The notes: generated from the letters alone by a model not told the origin. DNA of 64,000 nucleotides from Hyunsoonleella pacifica (GCF_004310335.1 NZ_SIRS01000003.1:496001-560000); one strand, 5' to 3'. Positions 45,372-55,870 are shown, numbered from the stretch's first letter. Made by a program: numbers and translations.

Positions 45372-46046
45372 ATGAAAATAATAATGTCCCTCCTAGTTTT
45401 TATGACTTCTTTTGTAACACTAGCTCAAGATAATATTGAAAAAACAGTTGGAGAATTTACCGAATTAAAAGTATACGATTTAATTGAAGTAGAATTAATT
45501 AAGTCTGATATAGATAAAGTAGTTATTACAGGTAAAAACAAAAAAGATGTTTTAGTAAATAATAAGAATGGCACATTAAAAATAAAAATGAAACTTGAAG
45601 AAGCTTTTGATGGTAGTAATACAAAAGTAAAATTGTTTTACACTAATATTGATGTAATTGATGCTAATGAAGGTGCAAAAGTTTATTCTAAAGATACTAT
45701 TGAACAATTTGAAATTGACTTAAACGCTCAGGAAGGTGCTGAAATAAAAGTTGATGTAGATGTGAAATATATAAATGTAAGAGCAGTAACAGGAGGAGAT
45801 ATACACACTTCAGGCAAAGCTAAACATCAAGATATATCCATTTACACAGGAGGAGATTATCATGGAGAGGATTTAAAAACTGAGCGCACAGAAGTTTCAA
45901 TAAGAGCTGCTGGCGAGGCTTACATACATGCCACAAAAAAAGTCACAGCAAAAGTTCGTGCAGGAGGAGACATATATATTTATGGCAATCCTGAAGAGGT
46001 AAATGAAAGTAGAGTATTAGGAGGAAGAATTAAAAGAATGGAATAG
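45372..46046 (+). CDS. DUF2807 (GIN-domain) exported protein
   Basis: A 224-residue secreted protein. A signal peptide (1-18, ending TLAQ) is followed by a single beta-helix-like domain of the head GIN/DUF2807 type: FTELKVYDLIEVELIKSD, VVITGKNKKDVLV, NEGAKVYSKDTI, and repeats of GGD (GGDIHTSG, GGDYHGED, GGDIYIYG). Such domains are common in Bacteroidota envelopes, and their function is unknown. It is not evidently linked to the glucan locus 110 bp downstream. Confidence 0.85.
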   Translation: MKIIMSLLVFMTSFVTLAQDNIEKTVGEFTELKVYDLIEVELIKSDIDKVVITGKNKKDVLVNNKNGTLKIKMKLEEAFDGSNTKVKLFYTNIDVIDANEGAKVYSKDTIEQFEIDLNAQEGAEIKVDVDVKYINVRAVTGGDIHTSGKAKHQDISIYTGGDYHGEDLKTERTEVSIRAAGEAYIHATKKVTAKVRAGGDIYIYGNPEEVNESRVLGGRIKRME

Positions 46047-46157
46047 CTTAGTTGTATAGGTTATTGTTTTATATAACAATTCTTACCATCATAAACTATA
46101 CATAGTTGTTTATAACCCCTGTTTTTACTACCTTGGGAACTAAACAACCCTGTATTT

Positions 46158-48968
46158 GTGACAAACTCCAACTATTTTTATCTATTTCTAATATTTGGTT
46201 TCTTTTTAAAACTTGCCGCGCAAGAAAGACCTCCTATAAGTGTTTTTACTCATAAAGATTACAATGCTGCATCTCAAAATTGGTCTATTTCACAGGCGGA
46301 AAATCGTCATATTTTTGTAGCAAACAACAAAGGCTTATTGGAATATAATGGTTCCAAATGGCGCTTATACGAATCTCCAAATGAAACAATCCTTCGTACA
46401 GTTCTTGCTTTAGATGATTTAATATATACAGGAAGTTATCATGATTTTGGATATTGGAAAAGAGATAACTTTGGAAAGTTAAATTATACATCCCTCTCAA
46501 AAGAGCTTAATACAAAATTCTTTGAAGATGAAGAATTCTGGAATATTAAAGCATTAAATAATTCAATAATCTTTCAGTCATTAGATCGCATTCATATTTA
46601 TAATGAAAAGACAACATCTTACAGAATAATAGATTTTGATGAAGAAATAACAAGTTTATTTCAAGAAGGTTCAAATTTCTATTTCCAAAGCTTAAATAAA
46701 GGATTATTCAAAATAGAAAGTGGAAGAGCTATTTTGGTTTCTGACGACATAACTCTTAAAGACAATGTTATTGTTAATGTTTACAATCATAAAGGCGATA
46801 TACTAATATTAACCCAAGATAGCGGTTTTTTCAAACTAACAAACAATCAATTAGTACCATGGGTTATTCCAGCAAATGATTTTTTACTTGATGTAAGTGT
46901 TTTTAGCAGTGTTAAACTAAAAGACGAAAGCTATGCATTAGGCACAATATCCAATGGGATTATTATACTTTCTCCAGAAGGAGATTTAAAACTTAAAATA
47001 GATCAAACCAATGGATTAAGCAATAATACCATACTATCAATCCATGAGGATAAAGGAAGTAATCTTTGGTTAGGGCTGGATAATGGCATAAACTGTATAC
47101 ATTTAAATTCTCCATACAGTATTTATTTTGATAAAACAGGAACGATAGGCAGTGTTTATGCATCTGAAGTATACAACGGAAAGTTATATTTAGGCACAAA
47201 TCAAGGCCTATTTTATAAGGATTTAAGTAAAAACGATAGCTTTAAATTTATTAAGGGAACCCAAGGACAAGTGTGGTTTTTAGGAATAATTGAAGGCACT
47301 TTATTTTGTGGCCATAATAACGGAACATTTACAATTAGCGATACTATAGCAACAAAAGTTGCTGAAATAAAAGGGACATGGCAATTAAAACCTTTAACTA
47401 AAGACCCTTTGGAATTAATACAAGGAAACTACGAGGGATTATGTGTTTTGCATGAGAAAAATGGACAATGGCAACTAAAACATAAAATAAAAAACTACGA
47501 CCTTTCAACTAGGTATTTTGAGTTTATAGGAAAAAATGATATTTACATGAGCCATGAATACAAAGGCTTATATAAATTAAAATTAAATGATGATTTTACA
47601 GAGGTAACTTCATTTTCTCTCGATACTGAATTTGAAAAAGGCATGCATTCTAGCCTTATTAGGCACAATACAAATGTATTATATTCTACACGACATGGGG
47701 TTTTTAAGTATAATAAAGATATAAAAGGATTTGAAAGAGATAGTCTTTTAAGTGTATTAATAGATAAAGATAATTTCACTTCAGCCAAGTTGGTATCAGA
47801 TTCAAAAACAAATAAGCTTTGGAGTTTTTCAACTAAAGGGCTACATTATTTAACCTCATCAAAGTTAAGTGGAGAACAAAAGATATATACATTATCCTTT
47901 CCTGAGGATGTTCGTAATGATGTAGTAGGATATGAGAGTGTTACACAAATAGATAATCAACAATTTTTATTAGGGTCTACAACAGGTTATGCTATAATAG
48001 ATTTAAACAGACTTACTATTAAAGAGCCAGAAGTTAAAATTGACCAAGTAGAAGTTAGTCGATTAGGTAATAATAGTAAAGCACAATTTGTAGACACATC
48101 TAATAAATTAGAACTAGAGAATAAGGATAATAATATTCAGTTTTCATATAGCATCTCTGAATACCTTAAAACACAAAAACCAGAATACCGTTACAAACTA
48201 GAAGGGATGTATGATAGTTGGAGTAATTGGTCAACCAATGGAAGTGTACTGTTTAAAAACTTACCATACGGAAGTTATACATTTTTATTAAGTGGAAGAG
48301 TTGGAAACCAGACTACACTAAATAATGCAAGTTTTACTTTCAGAATTGAAAGACCCTGGTTTTTATCAAACCTAGCAATATCAGCTTATGTTTTAGGTGT
48401 GCTTTTATTTTCGTTATTTATGCATAACGTTTACAAACGCTACTACAGGAAACAAAGGGAACGTTTAATGCAAAAAACTACTAGGGAGTTTGAGTTAAGA
48501 GAGTTAGAAAACAAACAGCAATTAATGCGTTTTAGAAATGATAAGCTAAAAGAAGATATAGAAAATAAAAATAGAGAATTAGGCATTTCTACAATGAATC
48601 TAATTAAGAAGAACGAATTTTTAAGCAGTCTAAAACAAGAATTAGAAAGTGTTGATGATAGTAAATTAAATAAGGTTATTAAAATAATTGATAAAAACTT
48701 AAACAATACAGACGATTGGAATTTGTTTCAAGAAGCTTTTAATAATGCTGACAAAGACTTTTTAAAGAAAATAAAAAGCATCCATTCTAACCTAACATCT
48801 AATGACCTACGATTATGTGCTTATTTACGTTTAAACTTATCTTCAAAAGAGATAGCACCACTGTTAAATATCTCACCAAGAAGTGTTGAAGTTAAGCGTT
48901 ATAGACTTAGAAAAAAGATGAATTTACCACATGAAGCCAGTTTATCTGACTATATACTGGAGATTTAA
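46158..48968 (+). CDS. One-component sensor-regulator (Reg_prop propeller, Y_Y_Y, LuxR HTH)
   Basis: A 936-residue membrane regulator with a GTG start. It has a signal peptide (about 1-21) and a periplasmic two-domain beta-propeller of Reg_prop repeats (about 30-620; for example LSNNTILSIHEDKGSNLWLG). A Y_Y_Y domain is at about 660-745 (EYRYKLEGMYDSWSNW), one membrane segment near 750-775, and a coiled coil at 780-860. A LuxR-type helix-turn-helix is at about 875-930 (LTSNDLRLCAYLRLNLSSKEI, SPRSVEVKRYRLRKKM). It resembles hybrid two-component PUL sensors without kinase and receiver. Its position before SusC implies that it senses glucan oligosaccharides and controls the locus. Confidence 0.92.
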   Translation: MTNSNYFYLFLIFGFFLKLAAQERPPISVFTHKDYNAASQNWSISQAENRHIFVANNKGLLEYNGSKWRLYESPNETILRTVLALDDLIYTGSYHDFGYWKRDNFGKLNYTSLSKELNTKFFEDEEFWNIKALNNSIIFQSLDRIHIYNEKTTSYRIIDFDEEITSLFQEGSNFYFQSLNKGLFKIESGRAILVSDDITLKDNVIVNVYNHKGDILILTQDSGFFKLTNNQLVPWVIPANDFLLDVSVFSSVKLKDESYALGTISNGIIILSPEGDLKLKIDQTNGLSNNTILSIHEDKGSNLWLGLDNGINCIHLNSPYSIYFDKTGTIGSVYASEVYNGKLYLGTNQGLFYKDLSKNDSFKFIKGTQGQVWFLGIIEGTLFCGHNNGTFTISDTIATKVAEIKGTWQLKPLTKDPLELIQGNYEGLCVLHEKNGQWQLKHKIKNYDLSTRYFEFIGKNDIYMSHEYKGLYKLKLNDDFTEVTSFSLDTEFEKGMHSSLIRHNTNVLYSTRHGVFKYNKDIKGFERDSLLSVLIDKDNFTSAKLVSDSKTNKLWSFSTKGLHYLTSSKLSGEQKIYTLSFPEDVRNDVVGYESVTQIDNQQFLLGSTTGYAIIDLNRLTIKEPEVKIDQVEVSRLGNNSKAQFVDTSNKLELENKDNNIQFSYSISEYLKTQKPEYRYKLEGMYDSWSNWSTNGSVLFKNLPYGSYTFLLSGRVGNQTTLNNASFTFRIERPWFLSNLAISAYVLGVLLFSLFMHNVYKRYYRKQRERLMQKTTREFELRELENKQQLMRFRNDKLKEDIENKNRELGISTMNLIKKNEFLSSLKQELESVDDSKLNKVIKIIDKNLNNTDDWNLFQEAFNNADKDFLKKIKSIHSNLTSNDLRLCAYLRLNLSSKEIAPLLNISPRSVEVKRYRLRKKMNLPHEASLSDYILEI

Positions 48969-49199
48969 TCCACTACACTACGCAATTATACCTATACAAT
49001 ACCACAACATTTTTGCTTTTCGTCTTTTTTGATACCACACAGCAATCGTCTAAAAAGCCTATAAAACCTTAAGTTTTTTAATAATTTGATAAATAATTTA
49101 ACTTTTTTTTGAAGTGTATACTTTTTGTAGAGGGTAAAAATGAGAATTTATCAATCATTACTTATAATTTTATAAGACTAACTCAAAACTAATTAAACT

Positions 49200-52100
49200 A
49201 TGAGACAATCATTAGTTAAAATACTGATGTTATTTATTGTTGGGTACGCAAGTGCCCAAAATATTGACGTCAGTGGAACCGTACTGGATAATACGGGATT
49301 TCCCGTTCCAGGTGTTAACGTGATCGTCAAAAACACAACCAAAGGAACGGTTACTGATTTTGATGGAAATTTTGCGCTCAGCGATGTAGAAAAAGGCGCT
49401 GTACTTACTTTTAGTTACGTAGGATACTTGACTAAGGAAGTAATAGTATCAGATGGAAAGAAACTTACCATTGAACTAGAAGAGGATGTAGCTAAACTTG
49501 ACGAAGTTGTCGTTGTTGGTTACGGAACACAACGGAAAAAGGAAGTTACAGGAGCAGTTTCAGTTGTAGATGCTGAAGCTATTGAAAAACTTAATCCACA
49601 AAGAGTGGAGCAAGCACTGCAAGGACAAATAGCAGGTGTAAATGTAACATCCACATCAGGGTCTCCTGGTGCTGGTGCTAATATCAGGATTCGTGGTATT
49701 ACTACAAATGGCGATAACAGACCATTAATATTAGTAGATGGTAACGTTATAGAAGACCTTTCCGTAATAAACCCTAACGATATTAAAAGTGTAAATGTTC
49801 TTAAAGATGCTACAGCAGGTATTTATGGTGTGCGTGGAGCAAATGGTGTTATCTTAATTACTACCAAAACAGGAAGAAAGAATTCAGAATTAAAATTTCA
49901 AGTAGATGCCTATACAGGTTTTCAAACATCTAGTAGTAAGGTTGATCTTTTAGACCCGCTTAATTTTGCAATTTATGTAAATGATGCTGCAGATGAAACG
50001 CGTTATTTTGTGTATCCTCAAGAAGGTACAGATTGGCAAGACGAAGTATTTAAAACAGCAGCAATTTCAAACATTAATTTTAGTGGTAGTGGTGGTACAG
50101 AGAAATCAGCATATACCTTTGGAGCTTCTTATTTAAATCAAGATGGTATTGTAGGAGCTGGTAAAAACAACTTTGAAAGGTTTACAGCAAGACTAGGATA
50201 CCAATACGACATCTTAGACAATTTAAAGTTATCTACAACAGCATTATATACAAATTCTACCAAAAATAATTTACCAGAAGGAAGTATTGGTTCTGTTTTA
50301 TACAGTGCGGTAAATATTAACCCTGATTTACCTTTAAGAGATGAAAATGGCGATTTTTCACTTGCGAATGATATTTCACAAATTGAAATAATTAATCCTT
50401 TAGCTCAAATAGCAAACACACACAATATTACAAGGGTGGATAAATATAGTGGTACTATTGGATTAGACTACACTTTTTTAGAACATTTTACTGTAAGCTC
50501 TAAATTTCAGATAAATTATTCAAATGTTTTAGATGATGTATTTTTTCCTATAGTAGATTATGGTAATGGTAAATCTTCTAACAGAGAAACTAATGAAGTA
50601 CAAGATTTTAGTGATTTATACACAGATTATACTTGGGATAACTACATAAACTATACAAATACATTTGCTGAAGATCACAATGTAACGGTGCTATTAGGTA
50701 TGTCAACGTTTAGAACCAGAGGTCATTTTTATGGACATAGTGGGCTTCAACTAAGAAACGCTAGTAATTCAGTAAGAGATGCTTTTGTGGATGGATGGAT
50801 TGGCGATAGAGTTGAAGGTGTTATTTCAGATAGAATTAACGATGCCTCTAAAGCTTTGGGAGGAGATCAGTTCGACTCTCGATTATCATCAACATTTGCA
50901 AGAGTGCAATACAGCTACAAAGGGAAATATTTGTTATCTGGTGTGATTCGTAGAGATGTGTCTTCAAGGTTTTCTACAGAGAATAACAATAACGTAGGCT
51001 ATTTCCCGTCCGGTTCGATAGGATGGAATGTCTCAGATGAAGATTTTTTTAATACAGATGGGTGGATTAATTCTTTAAAGTTAAGGGCAAGTTACGGTAT
51101 TATAGGTAATGACAGAATTGATGATTTTGCTTTCTTAACAAGATTAGACGGAGAAGCAACCATAGATTCTGGAGACCCAAATGTTATTGATGAGAATGAT
51201 TTGCTTAACGGTGTTGGTGCAGGAACAATAGGTAATCCTAACTTAAAATGGGAAGAGCAAGAAACAGCAAACGTGGGTTTGGATGCCAGATTATTTAATA
51301 ATGCAATTAGCATTACAGTAGATGTATTTAGAAAACAAACCAAAAACTTATTGATACAACCCCAAGCGCCAGGTATAATTGGTGTGGGAGCACCAGGTGC
51401 TGCATCGCCATTTATCAATGCAGGAACAGTGCAAAACCAAGGTGTGGAGTTTATGATTGGATACAATAAAAACTTCTCAGATGATTTCTCATTCAATACA
51501 AGTTTTAATATGACTTATTTAGAAAATGAGGTAACGTCATTAAACGGAAGAGATGTGCCTCCTGGCGGAGAGTTTGGTGTAGGTATTAGCCAGAACGATA
51601 TCTCTCGTATGGTAGTGGGAGAGCCTCTAGGGTATTTTCATGGATATCAAACTGATGGTATATACCAAACACAGCAAGAAATAGATATTTTAAATGCAGG
51701 ATCGCCAACAGGTACATTTAGTACTGTTGGAGATATAGCTCCAGGAGATTTAAGATTTGTAGATACAAATGGTGATGGACAAATTACAGATGATGATAGA
51801 ACCAATATTGGTGATGCGATACCAGATTTTACATTTGGATTCAACATTGGATTTTCTTACAAGAATCTTGATTTTAGTGCAAATGCTTTTGCTTCGGTAG
51901 GAAATGATATGATAAGAGATTATGAGCGTAAAGACTTATTTGCTAACAGAGGCACTTATGTATTAGAGCGTTGGCAAGGGTCTGGAACAAGCAATTTTGT
52001 TCCAAGAGCCGTTGCAGGAGCAAACATTAATACCGATTTGTTTTCAGATTTTGTAGTTGAAGACGCATCCTTCTTGCGCTTGCAAAATATTCAAATAGGA

Positions 52101-52322
52101 TATACTATAAACAATGATGGTTTCAAAGAAACCGGAATTGATAAAATTAGAATCTATATATCTGGAAACAATGTATTTACATTGACAGATTACAAAGGTT
52201 ATGATCCTTCTGCAACTTCAGATACTGGAATAGATGGAAACGGACCAATTGGAGCAGGAATAGATAAAGGATTCTATCCCGTAGCAGCCACTTATTTATT
52301 AGGAGTTAATTTAAATTTTTAA
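49200..52322 (+). CDS. susC: SusC-like TonB-dependent glycan transporter
   Basis: A 1040-residue outer-membrane transporter. It has a signal peptide (1-19), CarboxypepD-like domain (22-100, IDVSGTVLDNTGFPVPGVNV), TonB-box-like VVVVGYGTQRKKEVTGAVS and a plug with ALQGQIAGVNVTSTSGSPGAGANIRIRG, diagnostic for SusC/RagA. A long barrel ends LLGVNLNF. It imports oligosaccharides with its SusD lid, encoded 3 bp downstream. It opens the structural part of the putative laminarin locus. The symbol denotes the family, not the starch system itself. Confidence 0.97.
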   Translation: MRQSLVKILMLFIVGYASAQNIDVSGTVLDNTGFPVPGVNVIVKNTTKGTVTDFDGNFALSDVEKGAVLTFSYVGYLTKEVIVSDGKKLTIELEEDVAKLDEVVVVGYGTQRKKEVTGAVSVVDAEAIEKLNPQRVEQALQGQIAGVNVTSTSGSPGAGANIRIRGITTNGDNRPLILVDGNVIEDLSVINPNDIKSVNVLKDATAGIYGVRGANGVILITTKTGRKNSELKFQVDAYTGFQTSSSKVDLLDPLNFAIYVNDAADETRYFVYPQEGTDWQDEVFKTAAISNINFSGSGGTEKSAYTFGASYLNQDGIVGAGKNNFERFTARLGYQYDILDNLKLSTTALYTNSTKNNLPEGSIGSVLYSAVNINPDLPLRDENGDFSLANDISQIEIINPLAQIANTHNITRVDKYSGTIGLDYTFLEHFTVSSKFQINYSNVLDDVFFPIVDYGNGKSSNRETNEVQDFSDLYTDYTWDNYINYTNTFAEDHNVTVLLGMSTFRTRGHFYGHSGLQLRNASNSVRDAFVDGWIGDRVEGVISDRINDASKALGGDQFDSRLSSTFARVQYSYKGKYLLSGVIRRDVSSRFSTENNNNVGYFPSGSIGWNVSDEDFFNTDGWINSLKLRASYGIIGNDRIDDFAFLTRLDGEATIDSGDPNVIDENDLLNGVGAGTIGNPNLKWEEQETANVGLDARLFNNAISITVDVFRKQTKNLLIQPQAPGIIGVGAPGAASPFINAGTVQNQGVEFMIGYNKNFSDDFSFNTSFNMTYLENEVTSLNGRDVPPGGEFGVGISQNDISRMVVGEPLGYFHGYQTDGIYQTQQEIDILNAGSPTGTFSTVGDIAPGDLRFVDTNGDGQITDDDRTNIGDAIPDFTFGFNIGFSYKNLDFSANAFASVGNDMIRDYERKDLFANRGTYVLERWQGSGTSNFVPRAVAGANINTDLFSDFVVEDASFLRLQNIQIGYTINNDGFKETGIDKIRIYISGNNVFTLTDYKGYDPSATSDTGIDGNGPIGAGIDKGFYPVAATYLLGVNLNF

Positions 52323-52325
52323 GCA

Positions 52326-53891
52326 ATGAAAAAGATAAAAAAATTAAAGTACATATTTTTCACAGTGCTACTTACTTTGGCAGCATGTGATGAATTTACA
52401 GAAGTTGACCCTATAGGCCCAAATGCGGATAACTTTTTCAATACTGAAGAAGAGTATGAAGACGCATTAATTGGTGCTTATGATTTATTACAAGGAACGT
52501 TTTGGGGTAATTTATTGGCTGTATCTGCCTCTGATGATTATGGCTCTGGAGGTGATGCATTTAACTACGACCAGCCTGTTATTCAAAACATAAATTATAT
52601 GATTCAAACTCCTGCAGACCAAGAGCAATTGAGAAGTGTTTGGCAGTTGATGTATGCAGGAATGAATCGGGCTAACTACTTATTAGAAAATAAAGATAAA
52701 CTTGATTTTTCAGGTAAAGATGAAATTTTAGCACAAGGTTATTTTTTAAGAGCTTATTATGCATTTCAACTGGTTAAATTTTTTGGGAATATACCCTTAA
52801 AAGTTGAGGAAAGAAATGGTGTAAATAGAATTGCTGAGGCTCAAGTTTTAGCAGGAGATGAACTATCTATGGAAAGAGTAGCCAGTAAATCAGTCGCATT
52901 TGCATTAATTCAAGAAGATTTAAAAGAAGCCATCCCTAATTTACCGCCTGGGCAAGACCAACCCTATAAAGTTACAAAAGGTGCTGCCCAGGCACTTTTA
53001 GGCAAGGTATACTTGTTTGATGGCAAATATGCAGATGCAGCAACGGTGCTAAATCAAGTAATTTCAAGTAATCAATACACGCTTACAACAGGAGACGATT
53101 ATGTAAATATGTTTACTACTGGTGGCGAAAATGGGCCAGAATCTGTTTTTGAAATTCAATACACTAACGTTGAAGGAGCTGATTGGGATTGTATACATTG
53201 TAGTGAAGGGTCTTACTTTGTTCAATTTAATGGTCCAAGATCCCCGTTTGACGATTCTGTTTATGCATCAGGTTGGGGCTTTTTATTACCATCACAAATG
53301 TTATATGACTTGTATGATGAGAATGATGCAAGAAGAAACGTAACAATTTTTGATTTAAGAGAGTTAAGAGATTCAGGAGGAAATTATTCAGCTCCTAGAG
53401 AAGATACAGGATTTTACAATCATAAATATATGCCTAGAAAAGCTGATAAATCAGGAAATGCCAATACTGCTGAATTAGTGCATAAAAACAATTATAGGGC
53501 AATTAGGTACGCAGATGTATTATTAATGGCAGCAGAAGCAGAAGCTCAAAGTGGAGGCTCAAATGCTGAAACATATTTGAATTTGGTAAGAGCTAGAGCT
53601 TATGGTAATAATAATATGGATTATAATTCAAGTGAAGGAGCACTATTAGACGCTATTTACCTAGAACGTAGAAAAGAATTAGCAGGAGAAGGTCATAGAT
53701 TTTTTGATTTAGTAAGAACAGGTACAGCAAAAACTGCATTTGATGATTACAATGCTAATAAACCAGAGGATTTTGATGTAATCAACTTCACAGTAAATAA
53801 AAATGAAGTATTTCCTATTCCTTTGATTGAGTTAAAATTGGCTCTAGCCGAAGAAACATGGGGACAAAACCCAGGATATACAAACAACTAA
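52326..53891 (+). CDS. susD: SusD-like surface glycan-binding lipoprotein
   Basis: A 521-residue lipoprotein with lipobox LAAC (Cys21). The N-terminal region has the conserved YEDALIGAYDLLQG segment and TPR-like helices. RAYYAFQLVKFFGNIPL and KGAAQALLGKVYLFDGKYADA are RagB/SusD hallmarks. LDAIYLERRKELAGEGHRFFDLVR and NEVFPIPLIEL close the protein. It forms the lid on SusC and delivers glycan; the two genes are 3 bp apart. Confidence 0.97.
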   Translation: MKKIKKLKYIFFTVLLTLAACDEFTEVDPIGPNADNFFNTEEEYEDALIGAYDLLQGTFWGNLLAVSASDDYGSGGDAFNYDQPVIQNINYMIQTPADQEQLRSVWQLMYAGMNRANYLLENKDKLDFSGKDEILAQGYFLRAYYAFQLVKFFGNIPLKVEERNGVNRIAEAQVLAGDELSMERVASKSVAFALIQEDLKEAIPNLPPGQDQPYKVTKGAAQALLGKVYLFDGKYADAATVLNQVISSNQYTLTTGDDYVNMFTTGGENGPESVFEIQYTNVEGADWDCIHCSEGSYFVQFNGPRSPFDDSVYASGWGFLLPSQMLYDLYDENDARRNVTIFDLRELRDSGGNYSAPREDTGFYNHKYMPRKADKSGNANTAELVHKNNYRAIRYADVLLMAAEAEAQSGGSNAETYLNLVRARAYGNNNMDYNSSEGALLDAIYLERRKELAGEGHRFFDLVRTGTAKTAFDDYNANKPEDFDVINFTVNKNEVFPIPLIELKLALAEETWGQNPGYTNN

Positions 53892-53920
53892 ACTAAACAT
53901 TAAGATAAAAAATTAAAAAG

Positions 53921-55762
53921 ATGGATTTATTAAAAAAAGGAATTTATGCTCTATCAATTTTATTGGTAGGTTTTATTACATCTTGTGAGCAAGAAGAAGA
54001 TTTAAACATAATAGCAGGCTTAGATTTTGTAGTGGCCACGCTAAATGTAGAAGGTACTGAAACAGGAGTTTTACCGTCAACTGTTCCACCAGATGGAAGA
54101 ATTGTATATACTGTAGATTTTGGAGATCCAAATTCTGGAGATGATGTGTTTATGACTAGTGGACCTATGGTAACCTACACCTATCCTGAAGAGTCGGCGA
54201 CATATACAATAACAGTAACAGCTTCTTTATCAGGAAGAGAAGATGTAACAATAACAAAAGAACACACAGTAGTGTTTACGGTTGAGGTAGACCCTGAAGA
54301 TGCGCCTCCTATTGTTGGAAGATGGAAGTTAGCTCCAGAGGCAGCAGCGTTGGGTGTTGGTCCAGCTTTAAATGATATTTCATGGTGGTCTAATTCTACA
54401 GAAGATGTAACCACAAGAGCCTGTTTATTTGATGATGAATATGTATTTAACCAAGATGGCACATTTCAAAATATTATGGGAGATCAAACATGGGTAGAGC
54501 CATGGCAAGGAGCAGCTGCAGAAGAATGTGGTGTACCTGTATTTCCTCATGATGGTTCTGCTTCAGCTACATATACTTTTGCAAGTGGTATGATTACCAT
54601 AAACGGTAGAGGTGCTTTCTTAGGTTTGTCAAAAGTCGTTAATGGTGCAGAGTTGGCATCTCCTGGAGATGCTCCAGATTCGGTTACCTATATGGCTACA
54701 CTTATAGATGATAATACATTAGAGTTAGATATTGAAGTAGCTGGTGGAGGACATTGGTCTTTCAAAATGATTAAGCAAGCGCCTCCTACAGAATCCCCAG
54801 TAGTAGGAACATGGAAATTAGCACCAGAAGCAGCAGCATTAGGGGTTGGTCCGGGGTTGAATGATATTTCTTGGTGGTCTAATTCCTCTGAAGATGTAAC
54901 CACAAGAGCCTGTTTATTTGATGATGAGTATGTATTTAATGCTGACGGAACGTTCCAAAATGTTATGGGAGATCAAACATGGATAGAACCTTGGCAAGGT
55001 GCATCCGCTGAGGAGTGTGGAGCTCCTGTATTTCCACATGACGGTACAGCTTCAGCTACATATACCTATGATGAAAGTGCAGGTACATTAACCATTAATG
55101 GTAGAGGCGCATTTATGGGCTTAGCGAAAGTTGTAAACGGTGCTGAATTAGGAAGTCCTGCTGATGCTCCAGACTCTGTGACTTACATAGCAAGCATTGA
55201 TGGAAATACAATGGAATTAGATATTGAAGTAGCTGGCGGAGGACATTGGTCTTTTAAACTAACAAAAGAAGCCCCTCCAGCAAATCCACTAGTAGGTACA
55301 TGGAAAATAGCACCAGAAGCAGCAGCATTAGGAGTTGGTCCGGGATTGAATGATATTTCATGGTGGTCTAATTCTTCAGAGGATGTAACTACAAGATCGT
55401 GTTTATTTGATGACGAATACGTTTTTAATAGCGATGGTTCGTTCCAAAATGTGCTTGGAGATCAAACATGGTTAGAAGGTTGGCAAGGCAATAGTGGAGA
55501 AAGTTGTGGAAGCCCGGTATTTCCTCATGATGGTTCAGCATCAGCTACATACACTTATGATGAAGGGGCTGGAACTATAACAATAGACGGCAGAGGTGCA
55601 TTTTTAGGTTTGGCAAAAGTAGTAAATGGCGCTGAATTAGGAAGTCCTGCTGATGCTCCAGACTCGGTTACTTACATCGCAAATTTAGATGGCGACACTT
55701 TGGAAATAGACATTGAAGTAGCAGGAGGAGGACATTGGTCTTTCAAATTGATACGACAATAG
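53921..55762 (+). CDS. Surface lipoprotein with PKD-like domain and three 163-residue repeats
   Basis: A 613-residue protein with lipobox ITSC (Cys22). A PKD-like domain follows (about 30-125). Three tandem modules begin near 133, 296 and 459. The DNA period is exactly 489 bp between the WK(L/I)APEAAALGVGP motifs (Trp codons at 54323, 54812 and 55301). Each has LNDISWWSNSxEDVTTR(A/S)C, FDDEYVFN, FPHDG(S/T)ASATYT, NGRGAF or DGRGAF, and VAGGGHWSFK. The last motif suggests a beta-sandwich or lipocalin-like fold with exposed aromatics for glycan binding. The position after SusD is that of a SusE/SGBP. The fold and ligand are not identified. Confidence 0.85.
   Translation: MDLLKKGIYALSILLVGFITSCEQEEDLNIIAGLDFVVATLNVEGTETGVLPSTVPPDGRIVYTVDFGDPNSGDDVFMTSGPMVTYTYPEESATYTITVTASLSGREDVTITKEHTVVFTVEVDPEDAPPIVGRWKLAPEAAALGVGPALNDISWWSNSTEDVTTRACLFDDEYVFNQDGTFQNIMGDQTWVEPWQGAAAEECGVPVFPHDGSASATYTFASGMITINGRGAFLGLSKVVNGAELASPGDAPDSVTYMATLIDDNTLELDIEVAGGGHWSFKMIKQAPPTESPVVGTWKLAPEAAALGVGPGLNDISWWSNSSEDVTTRACLFDDEYVFNADGTFQNVMGDQTWIEPWQGASAEECGAPVFPHDGTASATYTYDESAGTLTINGRGAFMGLAKVVNGAELGSPADAPDSVTYIASIDGNTMELDIEVAGGGHWSFKLTKEAPPANPLVGTWKIAPEAAALGVGPGLNDISWWSNSSEDVTTRSCLFDDEYVFNSDGSFQNVLGDQTWLEGWQGNSGESCGSPVFPHDGSASATYTYDEGAGTITIDGRGAFLGLAKVVNGAELGSPADAPDSVTYIANLDGDTLEIDIEVAGGGHWSFKLIRQ
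54323..55762 (+). repeat. Three tandem 489-bp coding repeats
   Basis: The modules begin near 54320, 54809 and 55298 with a constant 489-bp offset and long nearly identical blocks, for example around GATGTAAC(C/T)AC(A/T)AGA and GGACATTGGTCTTT(C/T)AAA. Copies 2 and 3 are closer to each other than to copy 1 in several blocks. Confidence 0.9.
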
Positions 55763-55791
55763 AAGATTACTGATAAAACAAATAAGATACA

Positions 55792-55818
55792 AAGTGGTAT
55801 CTGGTATTGATACCACTT
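55792..55818 (+). terminator. Intercistronic hairpin before the glycosidase gene
   Basis: AAGTGGTATC (55792-55801) pairs perfectly with GATACCACTT (55809-55818) around TGGTATT. No long T run follows, so it may be a partial terminator or an RNA-processing/stability element within the operon rather than a full stop. Confidence 0.55.
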
Positions 55819-55870
55819 CTTGAATCTTAGAATATAATAATCAACCGATATCAACATAACTAGATAAAAT

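Noticed and set aside
49081-49130. A TTG/TAnnTTTG promoter directly upstream of susC
   Set aside because: TTG and TTTTTG words are present, but no pair has a spacing near 19-21 bp with a good -7 box, so I did not annotate one.
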